64,000 nucleotides of DNA, from positions 45,920,152 to 45,984,151 of the forward strand of contig NC_083597.1 in NCBI RefSeq assembly GCF_020882245.1. Reading direction: 5' to 3'. This document shows positions 29,201 to 41,033 of the stretch, in pieces. This DNA comes from Rhopalosiphum padi (taxonomy: Eukaryota > Arthropoda > Insecta > Hemiptera > Aphididae). Every line of letters starts with the position of its first letter. Position 1 is the stretch's first letter. The translations under genes and the position numbers were made by a program. The notes under the pieces were generated by a model. The model saw nothing but the letters and a program-made list of their open reading frames with translations. It did no database searches and was not told the DNA's origin.

Positions 29201-32200
29201 CAGTTCTTAAACATTTTAGTTCGCAGAGCTCTTAAGTTGTAAAAAACTATAAGTCTTAAGGTTTTACCGTAGAAAATTAGTGATAGTGAATGACATTATG
29301 ATGGGCATTTGTTTACTTTCATATAACTGACAATAAACGATGAGATAATGCATTTATACTTTATAGGGTCATAAGAAAATTTGGCATAAAATATCGGATA
29401 ATGCATTATTATTTGAGCTAAATTAAACTTTATTTCTTAGTGTATCTCTTAAATCCCTACTCCCCATTAATAATCGATGTACCTATGTGTAAGTATACTT
29501 TATAAGATGTATTATTATTTATAACTGATGATTTTACAAAAAAAAAAAAAATGATTTCCTATTTACCTACTAATAATGTTGTAGTTTTAATAAATTCTTG
29601 TATAAATAGAATCAAATGTTTAATTTTAAAATATGAACCACACGACGATTAACCTATTCGTGTTATGGAATCGTAAAAATAATACATTGAAAACATATTA
29701 AAATTAAATTATTAAATAATGTATAATTAAGTTTAATTTCGGTAATTTAATGTAGTTATAAATAACTAAATTATAATTTTATTGACGATCAAGTAGAGTA
29801 AGTGATTCTTCATAAGATGTTAGGTAATATTAATTCATTACCTATATTTATATATTATATGCGAAGTGATTGTGGCTAATTGTATTCAGTTAAAAGTATT
29901 AATAGAGTATTTATTATTATTTATCTAAATATAAACTCAATCATTATTGAATAATTAATTAAATACAGAGGTATAATAAATAGGTAAAAAGAAGACAAGG
30001 TCTAATAAAAGTTAAAGAAACCACCTTAGCTGGTTTATTTTTATAAATTGCAGTAATTTTAAAAGTTGTATATAATAATCTTGTATAAGTGAAGATAATT
30101 GAATAATTTTATCAACAATCTCTATAGTAGATAAGTACATTCCATATGAGAGAAATAAATATCATTTTTTACTGTAGATACCTTAATTAAATCTTTTAGG
30201 CTTAAATATTTACATTTGTAATACCACCTATTGTATTAGTAATTATTGTAGTTTATAGAATAATATATATTTATATTTATAAATTAATAATTTGTATTTA
30301 TATATTTTAATTATCAAATTAAATTAAATTGGCCCCATTAATAACAATTATTTAAGTATTAAATAAAAATTAACTTTTTTATTGAAAAGAATTTTGGTAG
30401 TCAATTATTAAACTGAAAAGTGTATATAATAAATATTGTAAAACTTACTTAGATTTTGAAAATTTACAATTTGTTTTATTATTTGAACAATCTGGTTATA
30501 AAATGTCCACGAATAATATTTGAAAAAATACACTTTTAATAATTAAAATATATGTAATATTGAGTGATATTTTTTACAATGATTAATACACACAAGTGTA
30601 TAATTGTTCTTTTCACAATTTTCAAATAGCACAGCGTTTATCATAGCGTAGAAAAATATTAAACATACATACTTTAATTATTAGGATTTAAAAATAAAAA
30701 TAAAACTCAAGTAAATTTAAATTCTGAGCGACCCGACGAATGTAAAGAATTTAGGTTAGTGTATATTTTATTTTCGGAAATATTTAATATTAGGAAAAAT
30801 GCTTTGTTATTCAACTTTAGAATTGTTTGTGGTATCAAATTAGATTTAGTTGTTATATTCGGGGTGAAAAAATAACTACAAAAAACAAAAATACTTAGAA
30901 AAAAACGGAAATGAATATAGCAGAATTTTTGGTTGTTTTTTATAACTCATAAATGAATAACTGTAAATACTTTAAATTAAAACTAAATCAGTTCACTAAA
31001 TCCTAGATCCTATTCATTTTAATGTTATGTTGTATGAAGCTAAAAATGTTGATATTTGTCAATAGACTTGCTGGGGACTTCAAATTAGATTCGTTATTTA
31101 AATCACTATTTTGTATAGGTATTAGTTTAATCTGTACTAGAATATAGTACGGTTGTATGAAGTCCTTACACTACTAATGACTACAAATTGAAAGAGTTCA
31201 GCGTCGATACCTTCGATCTGCGATTATTCTTTTGTTGCTACTAAATTAGATCTTGTCTAATAAACCGAATGCAACCGTATGATTTTTGTTAAGTTTCTAA
31301 AAGGTCTGTGTTTTGGTATAATTATTGATTCAATTGATTTCTTATCCTTGCTCAACTTCAAGGTTCTTCCTCATCAAGTCCATCATAATCTTCATATCTT
31401 TGTTCCCATTTGTTCGAGGAATTATATGAAAAAATGAGCCCATTTAGGTGAATAATTTTATTAGCCTCGTTCAATTTTGAATTGTACCATACTTATAGTA
31501 ATTAACTGTAATGGGCATGTACATGTATTTTAATATTATTCTAACTAAAATGATTTAATTTTTATCCTCAATTATTTTGTTATCCATCTTAAATTTTTGC
31601 ATTGTTCAATTTAAAAAGCTAATACTTCGTTATTAAAATTCTGTATTTTTTTAACATTTACAAAATGGTTTAAAACCTATTTATAAATATAAAAATAAAG
31701 AATAAAATATTATATAGTTTTACAGATCATTTTTTTTTAGAATCGGTTTTCATATGCAATCATTTATGCCGGTATTTAAATTCAACTCATCCATTACAGT
31801 ATCCTAGGTACTCAATTACAAGGTACACTCGACAATATTATTATTTATTTTATAATAGAAGTATTATCTATTATTATAATAGATCTAGTAACATTTAACT
31901 AGCGTTTTGTTTCTTTTTGTTAAGTTTATCAATTAACTTTTGTAGGTTTGAATGAAATGTAATTATGAAAAGTTATTATATTAAACATTTGTCTTAGAAT
32001 TGTCGATTAACAGATATTATTTTATAATTGATATTTTTTGAATTGTCTTACATTATGAAAAGTAGGTAAAATCATAAAATACAAAAATATAACAATAAAT
32101 TATTCGATTTAAATATTTTCTATGTATGCATATTCGTTTGTGTTAACTTGCATGGATTATGTATTTACATCAAACAAAAGAAAATATTTTATAAACTATC

Positions 32201-35200
32201 TATTTTTACTAATTGAGCAATATGGATTTTGTCGTAGCAATTTGTGGAATAAAAATTATAGCAAATACATGGTTTGGTTTGGCGTGCTTTAAAAAATTAT
32301 ATGTAAATAATTACAGTAGGTAATAATAATTTTATCTCATATAAAATTAAAAATGTTGTGTTTAAACTAATTGATAATTAGTGTTGGCAACTAATAAAAA
32401 TAATGATATACGGATGATGTTGATTGAGAAAAATATCTATCATACACTTAAGTAAATATAATAATGGATGAAACGCGAAATAGAGTAAATTGCTGTCCTG
32501 CGAGTATAAAGGTTCTTATGTTTTAAACCATTTTTCTCTAAATCGATTAATAATTAATCGTAACGGTAACAATACTTTTACGTTAAATTTATTAACGATC
32601 ACAGTTCATACATTTAATGATTATGTTTTTGATTCAATTTGTAGTATCATATCTTAACTTCAAAGTTGAAGTACAGTTTTTTTCCAGATTAATATTTAAA
32701 AAAATGTGTGATACATATAATGTGAGAAACCTAATAATAATAAACAAATTTAAGTGGTAGGTATAGACTATAGATGGCGTTCATAATGCTTAAATATTAG
32801 GTATATTATATTATTCGGGTTGTTACCAAATTAATTTTTTTCTCATTTCCCTATCTATACCAACCTGTTATTTTAACAAATAATATTGGTAGGTAAGTAT
32901 ACCAAATAATAGTTTAACTTAAACTTAAGTTCAACTTTTAAACCGACTTACTAAGGCTTTGTTCCAGAATTAATTAGAACTCTTAATACCTATACAAACT
33001 CCTACAACGAAAATGGTCTCGACTAACCACAATAATATAAACAGCACCAAACTTAAATCAAATACCACAGTAAACACCTGCGATAATTCGAATTTAAAAA
33101 ATATAAAAAATACTTCTTTTAGTTTTTTTATTTAGAAAGATTATTAAAGTACGTACACTTTGTAATCGGTTCAATAATAATTCGAGTATTCGATATCATA
33201 AAAGATATAACATTCAACCATATAAAACAAACATTTTGAAATCAAAGGTTTTGATTACTATATCTAACATGGATGTTAAATTTAAAATATTATTTAATGG
33301 TATAATATTAAAACAAATTATTCATTTTAATGACGATGACGTGTTTATTTGTTGATACCGAACAAAAGGAACGAAGTGAGGAATATATTTGGGTTTTAAA
33401 AGGAAGTATTTTAAATGTAATTTGTATTACGTGCTCTTATTTTTTGGACAGTGAAAACCTTCAAACGTTTTATGAGGAAATCTTTGAAAGGGAAATTTTT
33501 TATCGTGTTATCAGTTTTTATTCAGTTTTATTGAGATTTCAACATATAAAGTTATTATGCCTATATTTTAGTTATTCCATAATAAATGAAAATCATATTA
33601 GTACATGATTATTTATCATATTGCATTGAAACTGACATAATACTGTAGTACCTACCTATAGTGTCCTATATCCTAGTCCATGAACTATTTTAACGATTTT
33701 AATATTTCAATTAAGTTTATAGCTACTTGCAGGAGTGTGCGCAATATATTTTGGGAGTATAGCTAATGTCTGAAACTGTTCACTGCATCGTTCAACATCA
33801 TCACACTTTGCTATTATATTTTGTACGTCATAATAGTTTTCATAAAATATATCATATTTTATTGGGTTTAGTCTGAAACGATTGCTAACATGATTTAGCA
33901 TACGTTATACGGACGGTGCGGTACTGACCTGGCCAGCGACAGTAGACTATTTAAGGTAGGGGGAACGATCGTGTCATAGGTGTGTGCTCTTAAGTACAGG
34001 TTGGCGTAGACAACAGCTGCACGAACAATTTTATGTCCAAGACTTAAGTATTATACATATTAGGTAATTCACTGTAATCGCAAAATTATAATATTATCTT
34101 AGGTTTTTTAATTCGGTTAACATGTTAAAAAATAAGCCGAGCTTATTTTATTTTAAATAATTTTTAAAATATATATTATATTATATACTTAAATAGTTAA
34201 ATCAGTACATTAATATAGTAATAATAAGCTATTATTAATAACAAAAATACACACTTGTAAATTAAATCGATAACATTTTCATGATAAAATACAAAACTTA
34301 ATTAATAATAAATAGTTGTATAGAAAAGCTAGCTGATATATTATAAAGATAAGTAATTTATAATTTTTTTAATTATACACCTATGTAGATAAAATTTATT
34401 CATAATATACCTATCATTTTAAAAACGTCCATAAACTATAAAGTAATAAAATCAATAAAACCATATTTTGAATACATTTAGTTGAAGTACTGGAGCATAT
34501 AATTTGAGTGGCATAGGTAGGGTACGAAAACTGTTGACTGCAAAAACCCAAATTTAAAAAATGTTGCACCAAAAATAATTTCCTGTTTTCTCTGTTAATT
34601 AAAATCGATAATTTTTTATCGAAACTTATACGTTATATTATTTATAATCTATAAACAACCATTACTACGATGATGTTACACCGATAGAGTTAACACTGAT
34701 TTATGTAACTATGACTATTATTGTAAGTATGCGAGGTTAAATATTAATAAATATAATATTTTAATATGAGTAAGTAAAAAAGTGGTTTTTATCATATTGG
34801 TTGAAATTTGTAAACCACTATAAACAAGCCAACGATCAAATATTTAAAAATAGGTGTCTAAAAAATGTCTTGATCAAAAATAAAAAATTAACAATTACAC
34901 AAAAAACACAAAACTTACCCCATCCAATAGCCATATATGTTCGTAATCGCACTCTGTCTGGAAAAAATGTGTCTACGACCAATATAAATAAATACATTCC
35001 TGAAAACCGATTCATTAAGTATTAAAATCATTTGAATATTTTGCGCACACAAATAATTTGTGAGTTTTAATGTTAAATTTTACCGTGGTAGTCATTTATT
35101 CAATAAAAACATACAAATAAATAAAACAAATAACTACACACTGTTGCGTCTCTTGAGTGTACGCGTGTTATTTTAGGATTAGTGATAATAATTTAATTTA

Positions 35201-38200
35201 TTTTACGATATTTACCTTCGATAAACGCCCAAAAATAATTTGTCATGGTGAAGTAGTAAAGTGGTAACACCAACAAAGCGCATTTAAATGTCCCCGTGTC
35301 GGTCAAGTTCTGAAAAATAAACGTTTTTATGATTAAAGCAAATTAACATCAAATATCAACATTTTAATTTTTTTATGTTTTATGAATTAAAATTGGTTCG
35401 TAATTATTGTATTTTATCAAATATATATATATATAATGTATAAAATATTAATATTAATTAGATGTTTATATTAGATATATTTTTTTATTTGGAATTTTAT
35501 TCCAGGAAATTTGTACAATTTTTAACGAATTCATTCATTGTATTATGTAATATATACCTAAACGGCTAAACATAATTATATAATTATGTATAATTAATAC
35601 TAAGTAGGCACTAATAAATAAACAACTATGCTTATGTAATAATTAAAAAAAAAATGTTTGATTTTTTAAATTTAATTAAAATAATAAATTCCAAATTTAT
35701 TTATTGAATTTCTAATATTGTTAAAGAAAAAAACGAATACCATTTAAATGAAACCTAAAGTTCCTACATAATTTATAAAGTTATTTCATGATCGTATTCA
35801 TTGAATAAAATTTAATTCTTTTTCCGTGATATGGCAAATTAAGTTAGTTAAATATTATAATCAAGTTTAAGTCTATAGGTATGCATATATTATATACCAA
35901 CACAAACTTAGCAGCGATAAACAAAGTGGTATCTGGAATCCGGACATGTCATAATAATATATTATTACAACCGGCTGTTTTCACTATTCCAACTGCGTCT
36001 AAATTATCGTTATTTAAAATATTATAATCAGATGATTATTATGATCATATGATTTTAATAATTCTTTTAAAAAATTATAAATAGCGTCTGTTTCTTTGAT
36101 AACTGCAAACGTTGCATAAACATTATATTATCATAATGATTTTACATTGAATAAAACGGTTTTTATTTGTTTATTATTAAAAATATTTAATATTGGCATA
36201 CAATAAATATTAATAATTATAAACCTTAAAAATATATTTTCTTCAATAAATATAGTTTTATAAAAATTAATTATTCAATTTTTGGATACATTTTCTTTTT
36301 ACGAAATTATAAAATTTAAGAATAATTATTCTATACAACTTTACGAAAACATTAAGAGTACTTTGGGCTAGAAAATTAAATAGCTTATGTTTCGTAAAAC
36401 AGATTAATTAATTGTTGACTTACAGTGTAGTTAAGTATCCACATGATGCCTGCTAATAAGTACGATGCCATTAAATTTGAGTGGATTTTGTTACGCAAAC
36501 ATTTCAGTTCTCTATGGAATAATAATAATAAACAAAATACATGGATTATAAATAATATTGTTTTATAAAAATAACTCGTTTGTATTATACTTCTCACTTA
36601 AATCGGCAGAATACAAAAATGGCCAGCGTTGTCATTATTAGGGATAGACAATGACCAGCTATATACAAATAAATTATTGTATCAACAGTGCCTTCTTCAT
36701 CGTATGTCACTGCTTTTGGCTCACCAAGTATTGTACATTCGTTAAAATCGGTTAGGCCCCAAGTATTGTTCTCGTAGCATATCCTACTTGCATTTTCTAA
36801 ATAATAATAATAAATAATAATATATATTGTTTTATGAGATTTGTCCACAATATAATTTCATTATAGCTATAATATTACTCTCTATATATTATAAGTTATA
36901 ACACTCGTTACTAGTATAATAGATTACTTTCGTACAAAAAGTACAAAGTAATTTAGTACCTAGTAAAGTAATACATTTAAAGTCATATTATGCAAAAGTG
37001 AAAATTACTAAAAATTGTCAACACAGCCATACCAATTTTATATCACTTAATTGGTCAAAAAATAAAATAAATTAAAAATTTCAGGGTAAAAGATCTTGAT
37101 ATAAGATTACCATATAGTCCACATCTGCCTTTATTTCTATACAAGGCAAGTAAGCAGATGAACATAAGATCAACGATTTTTCATAGACATAAAGCTTATA
37201 ACAGTTATAAGTGTTATAACTTATAACATATCCAGGATTATATTATGTAGTGGATTCGAGCTGTAAAAGCATTCGTAATGTAGTCTAAAAAAATATTATT
37301 GTAGTATATTTAGCTTTTAGATCAGAACATCGAGTAAAAAAGAGAGTATTTTGAATTTTATTGAGAACATTTTTCAACTTCTTTAATGTTATCTTTAATT
37401 TAATCTATGTAGCCTAAGCATAATACAAAACTGTCGATAAAAGTAGAACATATAATTTTATAAATATGAAATTTATGTGTTTAATTTAACGTAATATAAT
37501 AAAACATAACCGTTTGAGATTATTTGAGTGAAGCAAGACAAATTCTACGTGATAATAACTTGTTTCGTTTATAATATTATTCTCAACAAAAATATTTATC
37601 AAAAGCAGTATCCAGATCAAGGATACATTTGTTAGATGCATGTGAATCTGGTTTCTTCTCATAACCAGTAATATAGTCAAATGTATCCTGGTCTGATATT
37701 CGTGGTCTAAGAAATTTGTTGTAAATTGAAAGTAAAATTCGATTTATGAATATTCAGACATTATTTATATGAAAAATAATAATTAATGTGGATTTAGTAT
37801 TTTGTAATTGTTTTAAAGTTTGTGCATAGATAATATATAATTCTGATTTATAACAAAAACATGTTCCTTTTATTGTGTTGTAATAAAACCCTTTTATTAA
37901 ACATAAAAAAAAAATATTTAATGTTACTAATAAAATCTAAATGCTCTTTTTTCGCATAGTTTTACAAGTTTTTGAAGTACTGGTGCATAATATGAAACTT
38001 TCACAAAGAGTTTTGAGAATAGGTACTGTTTTATATTGTATAATTGTAACCTATTTTGTCACTGATTAATAGACGTACCTAACTTTTGTTACCTTTTTTT
38101 TTAATTATACGCTACACCAATTATAATTATGTTAAATTTATAAAAACAGTTGAAAATACTCTATGAATACGAGGAGTACATATTGGTATCTGGTATACTA

Positions 38201-41033
38201 AATATATGCGACTATAAATTTAAATGAAAGCAGATATAATTGATAATAATTATTGTTATACATTTATAATGAATAATCAAATTCGAAACGTTAATAAAAT
38301 ATGAAAATAAAATGTATGATATTTTTTTAGGAGTATAAATTCCTCGTAAATATTACTATAATCATATTGTACCTGTACATCATACATAATATATACAGTA
38401 TGAGTGCAAGCCTGTATCTTATATTTAAATATATAACAGTTCATATACTTTGCAGAAACCTGAGACTAGTAGTTTAATTATTTTAGACATTTTACATTTA
38501 CATTTTACAACATGAAATATTAATCATTGAAAACACGATTTTATATAAATAATTACTATAATATGCATTGTTATATTATGCATATTACATATTATACAAG
38601 TTAAAAAAAAATATCAAAATTTCTCATTTTATTAGTTAAATATCCGGTAATTTCAAATCGAATCTGTATACTGATGGTGTAATACTGTGGTGGTTTTTCC
38701 AGAATGATATTAAAAACTATGAATATTTATTATTTTAATTACTCAAAGACATATAACTATTACTATTGTTTTATGATGGTTGTTTTTTTATGAATATGTA
38801 AGAAATTATTCGTATAAACACGCGGCATTTTTAACTACTCTATCCGGTTCATTTTTCTCAATGTCACTAGTAAGAATAACAAATATTATGTAGTCTGTAC
38901 ATATAAAATAGTTGGAAAATATAAAATCATAAAAGAAGTTTTTGAATAATAAAAAAAACCCCATTCTTGACGTTGAATTTTTACATAACATCATATTAAT
39001 ACTGTTATTATTATTTCTTTATAATTGGTCTGGTTAAGGATTATTTATCATACATACATATTAGTAGGTATTAAGAAATAAGAGAACGTATATAAATTGT
39101 AATGTTAACATAAGCATTCTATTCATTTTACTTTAGTGTGAAATATTAAAAAAATATATTTATAAAATCAAAATTGCATGGTACAAATACACTTCTCTTA
39201 GTGTAAAAAATGTATTGAAGTCGGTGTAAAATTATATTACTCATGTTTATTTGGTGATATGCATTAACTAGTGATAGTTCCACCCTCGGATAAAAAGTAT
39301 AATAAATCAATGACGTATAGACACTTATCAGCAGTAATTTAAAATAAATATTATGATATGAATAATTCATTAGATTATATTATCGATAACGAAATAATGG
39401 ATGAGAATTATGTAAGTTCTGCAGTTGTTTTCTCCAATGTATTTTCTTATACTTAAAGCTTAGCAATGAAACTATATTGTTTTAAGAATAGGTATCCTTT
39501 TAGCATTATCAAGATGGTAAGGAAAATACGTTCATCAAAAATATACTAAAAATATATTGTTTAGTTATAAAAATATAATATTAATTAAAAAATTAAAACG
39601 CAATTCGTTAGATTATGTTGTCAGTTGTCTAATACCAAAAATGTTTTATATTATAATATATTATCAATATGTCATAATATTATGTTTTGTTATGATTTTA
39701 ATAATCATATAGAAAATTATGATCGTGAATCATTATTATTATTATTATTATCATTTTTTTTATAGTCTGAATGTAGCAATAAATGTATTGAATATATTGA
39801 CTCTATAATGATATGTTTTATTTTATTTTTGCATTTGTACAAAAAAAATCACAAATAATACAAAATACATTTTATACCTACACGTTTTGTAATAGAAAAT
39901 AATTTTTCATCTTTAACTTTTCCATGTTTCTTTATGGTTTTATGATTTATAATTTATTTAAAGATAGTTTATTTATTTGAAAATATTATTTTGTACGACA
40001 GTCAAAATTAAATGAAACAACTCATACTCCACAACAAAATGTTTAATTTAATCATAGTTATGTAGTATTGTTTTGTTATAATATAAAACAGTATTTACTA
40101 AAAAACGAGTAATAAATACCTATTTATAATATTATTGAACAAATTAACAGGCAATAATATTATGGCAAATGTGACGTGCATATTTTTAATAGAATGGTTT
40201 GATAAGAAGTATTTTGTACAACGGTAAAACTTATTCCATTTATGAGGTAAATATAATATTGTGTGCCGTAAATCAAAGTACAATATAACAAAATTAACAA
40301 TAGTAATTTAACATATTATTATAAATTAATATTTATATTAATATACTTTATAATTATACTATTTATAGGGTTTTTATGTATTTTACAATTTTTATAACTT
40401 ATAACACGTTTTACTAACGTCTTAGCTTTAAATATTTATTGATATATTTCGATTATTTCACACAAGGAATATTTAAATTGTAATCAATAAAAACCTATTA
40501 AACATTTTACATGAAAAATTTAAGTACAATTTAGATGATTTAATATACATTTTAAGTTATTTCAAAACAGAATGAATACAAAATAAAAATAAATATACCA
40601 ACACTAATTTATTTAAAAAAAAAAAAATGAAGAAATCAATATATAGTTTGTACATAATTTGCTTTAATTTTTATGATTATTACGTTTTGATTGTATTATC
40701 TTCTTTAAGGAACGTTTATTTTTAACAGATTAATGAAGTAATTTGTGATGTAATTGTATGCTATTCTAAGTTCATTAGATCCAACGCAAACATTTTAGTG
40801 GTTACTTATGTTAATAAATATAAAATTAATACTTATTAATATTATTTAACCATGTTAGCTATTTACTTACTAGTTGTGTCGTATAATATTCCTCTGAGTT
40901 CTTGAAAACATGGCTGATATACGATTACACCAGCTGGCGTGGGAGGCCAACATATTAATGAATCTGATGATGCATTACACCCGTTTGTCCAACGATCATC
41001 CCATTCGTACCAAGACCTGCATTTCAAAGCAGC
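23091..41033 (-). CDS. Dh44-R: Class B GPCR, CRF-like diuretic hormone (DH44) receptor, ten exons, 5' end missing
   Basis: This is a membrane receptor for a CRF-like diuretic peptide. In insects the family couples through Gs/cAMP in Malpighian tubules and brain (family knowledge). The exons, high to low, are 41033-40871, 36796-36598, 36511-36424, 35309-35216, 34999-34919, 26721-26657, 26567-26433, 26347-26159, 24568-24434 and 23291-23091. They total 1350 nt, in frame, with no internal stop and a final TAA. Numbering from the first residue seen, the ectodomain cysteines are 5, 19, 28, 42, 61 and 75, with CNASSD and CWPPTPAG motifs as in CRF receptors. Class B landmarks are H131 in TM2, C160, the E181-G182 pair at the end of TM3, GWG around W208, N266 in TM5, PLLG at 304-307 and Q338-G339 in TM7, then NNEV. 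The start codon and signal peptide were not found. The CRF/DH44 subtype is inferred. The calcitonin-like DH31 receptor is the main alternative but fits the TM2-TM3 and TM5-TM7 motifs less well. Confidence 0.88.
23864..24078. mobile_element. Old hAT-like MITE in the last receptor intron
   Basis: The left end carries GGGGTGGTCAACTTGTGGC. The inverted right end carries TAGTGGTGGTCAAAAC, followed inward by GCGGGCCAC. GGGTGGTCAA with an adjacent TGTGGCTCGC is a well-known hAT-type end. The target duplication is not convincing. It lies between the receptor's TM7 exon and its terminal exon. Confidence 0.5.
24434..24568 (-). CDS. Dh44-R: Receptor exon: TM7 and helix 8
   Basis: This exon is easy to miss because it has no long open frame around it. 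It reads GFTVSLLYCFFNNEVQSTL, the class B TM7 end and helix 8, followed by a basic stretch (RWQAKRKF, SRKKYG) ending SWLS. The acceptor is TTTGCTAG. The donor shown is TCG|GTGAAA (phase 0), which fits a downstream acceptor at 23,292. An alternative donor at 24,411 (TG|GTACGG, phase 2) fits the acceptor at 23,302 and would add a short insert. Confidence 0.88.
25145..25235 (+). repeat. Dispersed repeat, copy 1
   Basis: A segment of about 75 bases around CAGTAGAATGGTACCCACTT resembles 46,325-46,405 at roughly three quarters of positions by eye. It lies within the receptor intron between the TM6 and TM7 exons. The family is unknown. Confidence 0.4.
26159..26347 (-). CDS. Dh44-R: Receptor exon: intracellular loop 3, TM6 and start of TM7
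   Basis: The exon encodes 63 residues. It starts VLITKIRSTKSAETHNYKK, the class B G-protein-contacting third loop, followed by TM6 KALLVLIPLLGITF, a short loop and the first turns of TM7 ending IISTQ. The final Gln is the TM7 glutamine that precedes the conserved Gly. The acceptor is TTCATTAG, the donor CAA|GTAAGC, phase 0. Confidence 0.93.
26433..26567 (-). CDS. Dh44-R: Receptor exon: extracellular loop 2 and TM5
   Basis: The exon encodes 45 residues, including ERYCPLM in extracellular loop 2, DDWIYQSP entering TM5, and LLINSVFLVKIMR with the conserved TM5 asparagine. It corresponds closely to the CRF-receptor stretch from loop 2 through TM5. The loop cysteine is followed by Pro instead of the usual Trp. 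The acceptor is TTTCCAG, the donor CGG|GTAAGT, phase 0. Confidence 0.93.
26657..26721 (-). CDS. Dh44-R: Receptor exon: TM4 and start of extracellular loop 2
   Basis: This small exon completes the Gly of the GWG motif, then reads IPLIIIPTWCVTKLLVPTKN and one Asp. The Pro after GWG is typical of class B TM4. The acceptor is TTTTAG, the donor GAC|GTAAGC, phase 0. The intron to the next exon is 89 bases. Confidence 0.9.
33330..33608 (+). CDS. Possible small ORF within the receptor intron, hypothetical
   Basis: A 92-codon ATG frame begins MTMTCLFVDTEQKERSEEY and has a second half rich in hydrophobic residues. It is longer than most chance frames here and less lysine/asparagine-dominated, but shows no domain, signal or promoter I can name. 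It lies antisense to the receptor, inside its 8.2-kb intron. It is probably chance or a relic. Confidence 0.15.
   Translation: MTMTCLFVDTEQKERSEEYIWVLKGSILNVICITCSYFLDSENLQTFYEEIFEREIFYRVISFYSVLLRFQHIKLLCLYFSYSIINENHIST
33707..34018 (-). pseudogene. Decayed coding-like segment inside the receptor's largest intron, unknown family
   Basis: Two adjacent minus-strand frames look protein-like. The upstream frame (about 34,018-33,895) reads VVYANLYLRAHTYDT, then IVPPTLNSLLSLARS, and ends in TAA. The downstream frame (33,901-33,707, ATG start) encodes 64 residues beginning MLNHVSNRFRLNP. They overlap by a few bases in different frames, as a frameshifted single ORF would. The upstream part is also visibly richer in G+C than the intron around it, and TTCGTGCAG just upstream resembles a splice acceptor. 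I do not recognise the family. It could be a retrocopy or transposon fragment, or an unrelated nested exon. Confidence 0.35.
34919..34999 (-). CDS. Dh44-R: Receptor exon: intracellular loop 2 and start of TM4
   Basis: The exon encodes GMYLFILVVDTFFPDRVR and continues to MAIGWG, with the invariant TM4 tryptophan and the final Gly split by the intron. The acceptor is TTTTCAG and the donor G|GTAAGT. The next intron is about 8.2 kb, by far the largest of the gene. Confidence 0.92.
35216..35309 (-). CDS. Dh44-R: Receptor exon: extracellular loop 1 and TM3
   Basis: The exon encodes 31 residues plus one base. It contains the TM3 cysteine (TFKCALL), expected to pair with the loop-2 cysteine, and the TM3 helix ending NYFWAFIE. 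The last Glu is the conserved class B TM3 glutamate, and its partner Gly is split across the next intron. The acceptor is TTTTTCAG and the donor G|GTAAA. NYT-NLT across the preceding junction gives two possible glycosylation sites. Confidence 0.93.
36424..36511 (-). CDS. Dh44-R: Receptor exon: intracellular loop 1 and TM2
   Basis: The exon encodes one base completing Lys, then ELKCLRNKIHSNLM and the rest of TM2, ending WILNYT. The RNxIHxNL motif with the TM2 histidine is a hallmark of class B receptors and is close to the form known in insect DH44 receptors. The acceptor is CCATAG and the donor ACT|GTAAGT, phase 0. Confidence 0.93.
36598..36796 (-). CDS. Dh44-R: Receptor exon: end of ectodomain and TM1
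   Basis: The exon opens with two bases that complete a Lys codon, then NASRICYENNTWG with the fifth ectodomain cysteine, and FNEC with the sixth. A linker and a hydrophobic helix of about 23 residues (TM1) follow, ending FVFCRF. NAS and NNT are probable N-glycosylation sites. The acceptor is TTATTTAG and the donor AA|GTGAG, phase 2. The upstream intron is about 4.1 kb and the next is only 86 bases. Confidence 0.92.
36797..40870 (-). other. Dh44-R: First visible receptor intron, about 4.1 kb
   Basis: AT-rich, no second gene seen, and one (ATT)n tract. Minus-strand frames at 37,486, 38,806, 39,146 and 40,098 are Ile/Tyr/Asn-rich and not credible. Confidence 0.8.
39731..39752. repeat. (ATT)n microsatellite in the first visible receptor intron
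   Basis: Seven ATT units. Confidence 0.9.
40871..41033 (-). CDS. Dh44-R: Receptor exon: hormone-binding ectodomain
   Basis: This exon encodes 54 residues plus one base and supplies cysteines 1-4 of the six-cysteine hormone-receptor domain. It includes CNASSD, CWPPTPAG and a segment ending YDTT. The in-frame codon just upstream is the TAG of the splice acceptor, so the exon cannot carry the start itself and needs an upstream exon ending in phase 0. The donor is A|GTAAGT, phase 1. NAS is a probable N-glycosylation site. The position where many class B receptors have Trp (xWD) is Ser here; CRF receptors also vary at this site. Confidence 0.88.

Larger units (their letters stand above)
26722..34918 (-). 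other. Dh44-R: Large intron of the receptor gene, about 8.2 kb
   Basis: This intron separates the loop-2/TM4-start exon from the TM4 exon. It is AT-rich and holds the decayed coding-like segment at 33.7-34.0 kb. A 70-codon plus-strand ATG frame at 27,846-28,058 is unrecognised. Confidence 0.8.

Noticed and set aside
34801..35025. 74-codon plus-strand frame
   Set aside because: It is the antisense shadow of the receptor's loop-2/TM4 exon.
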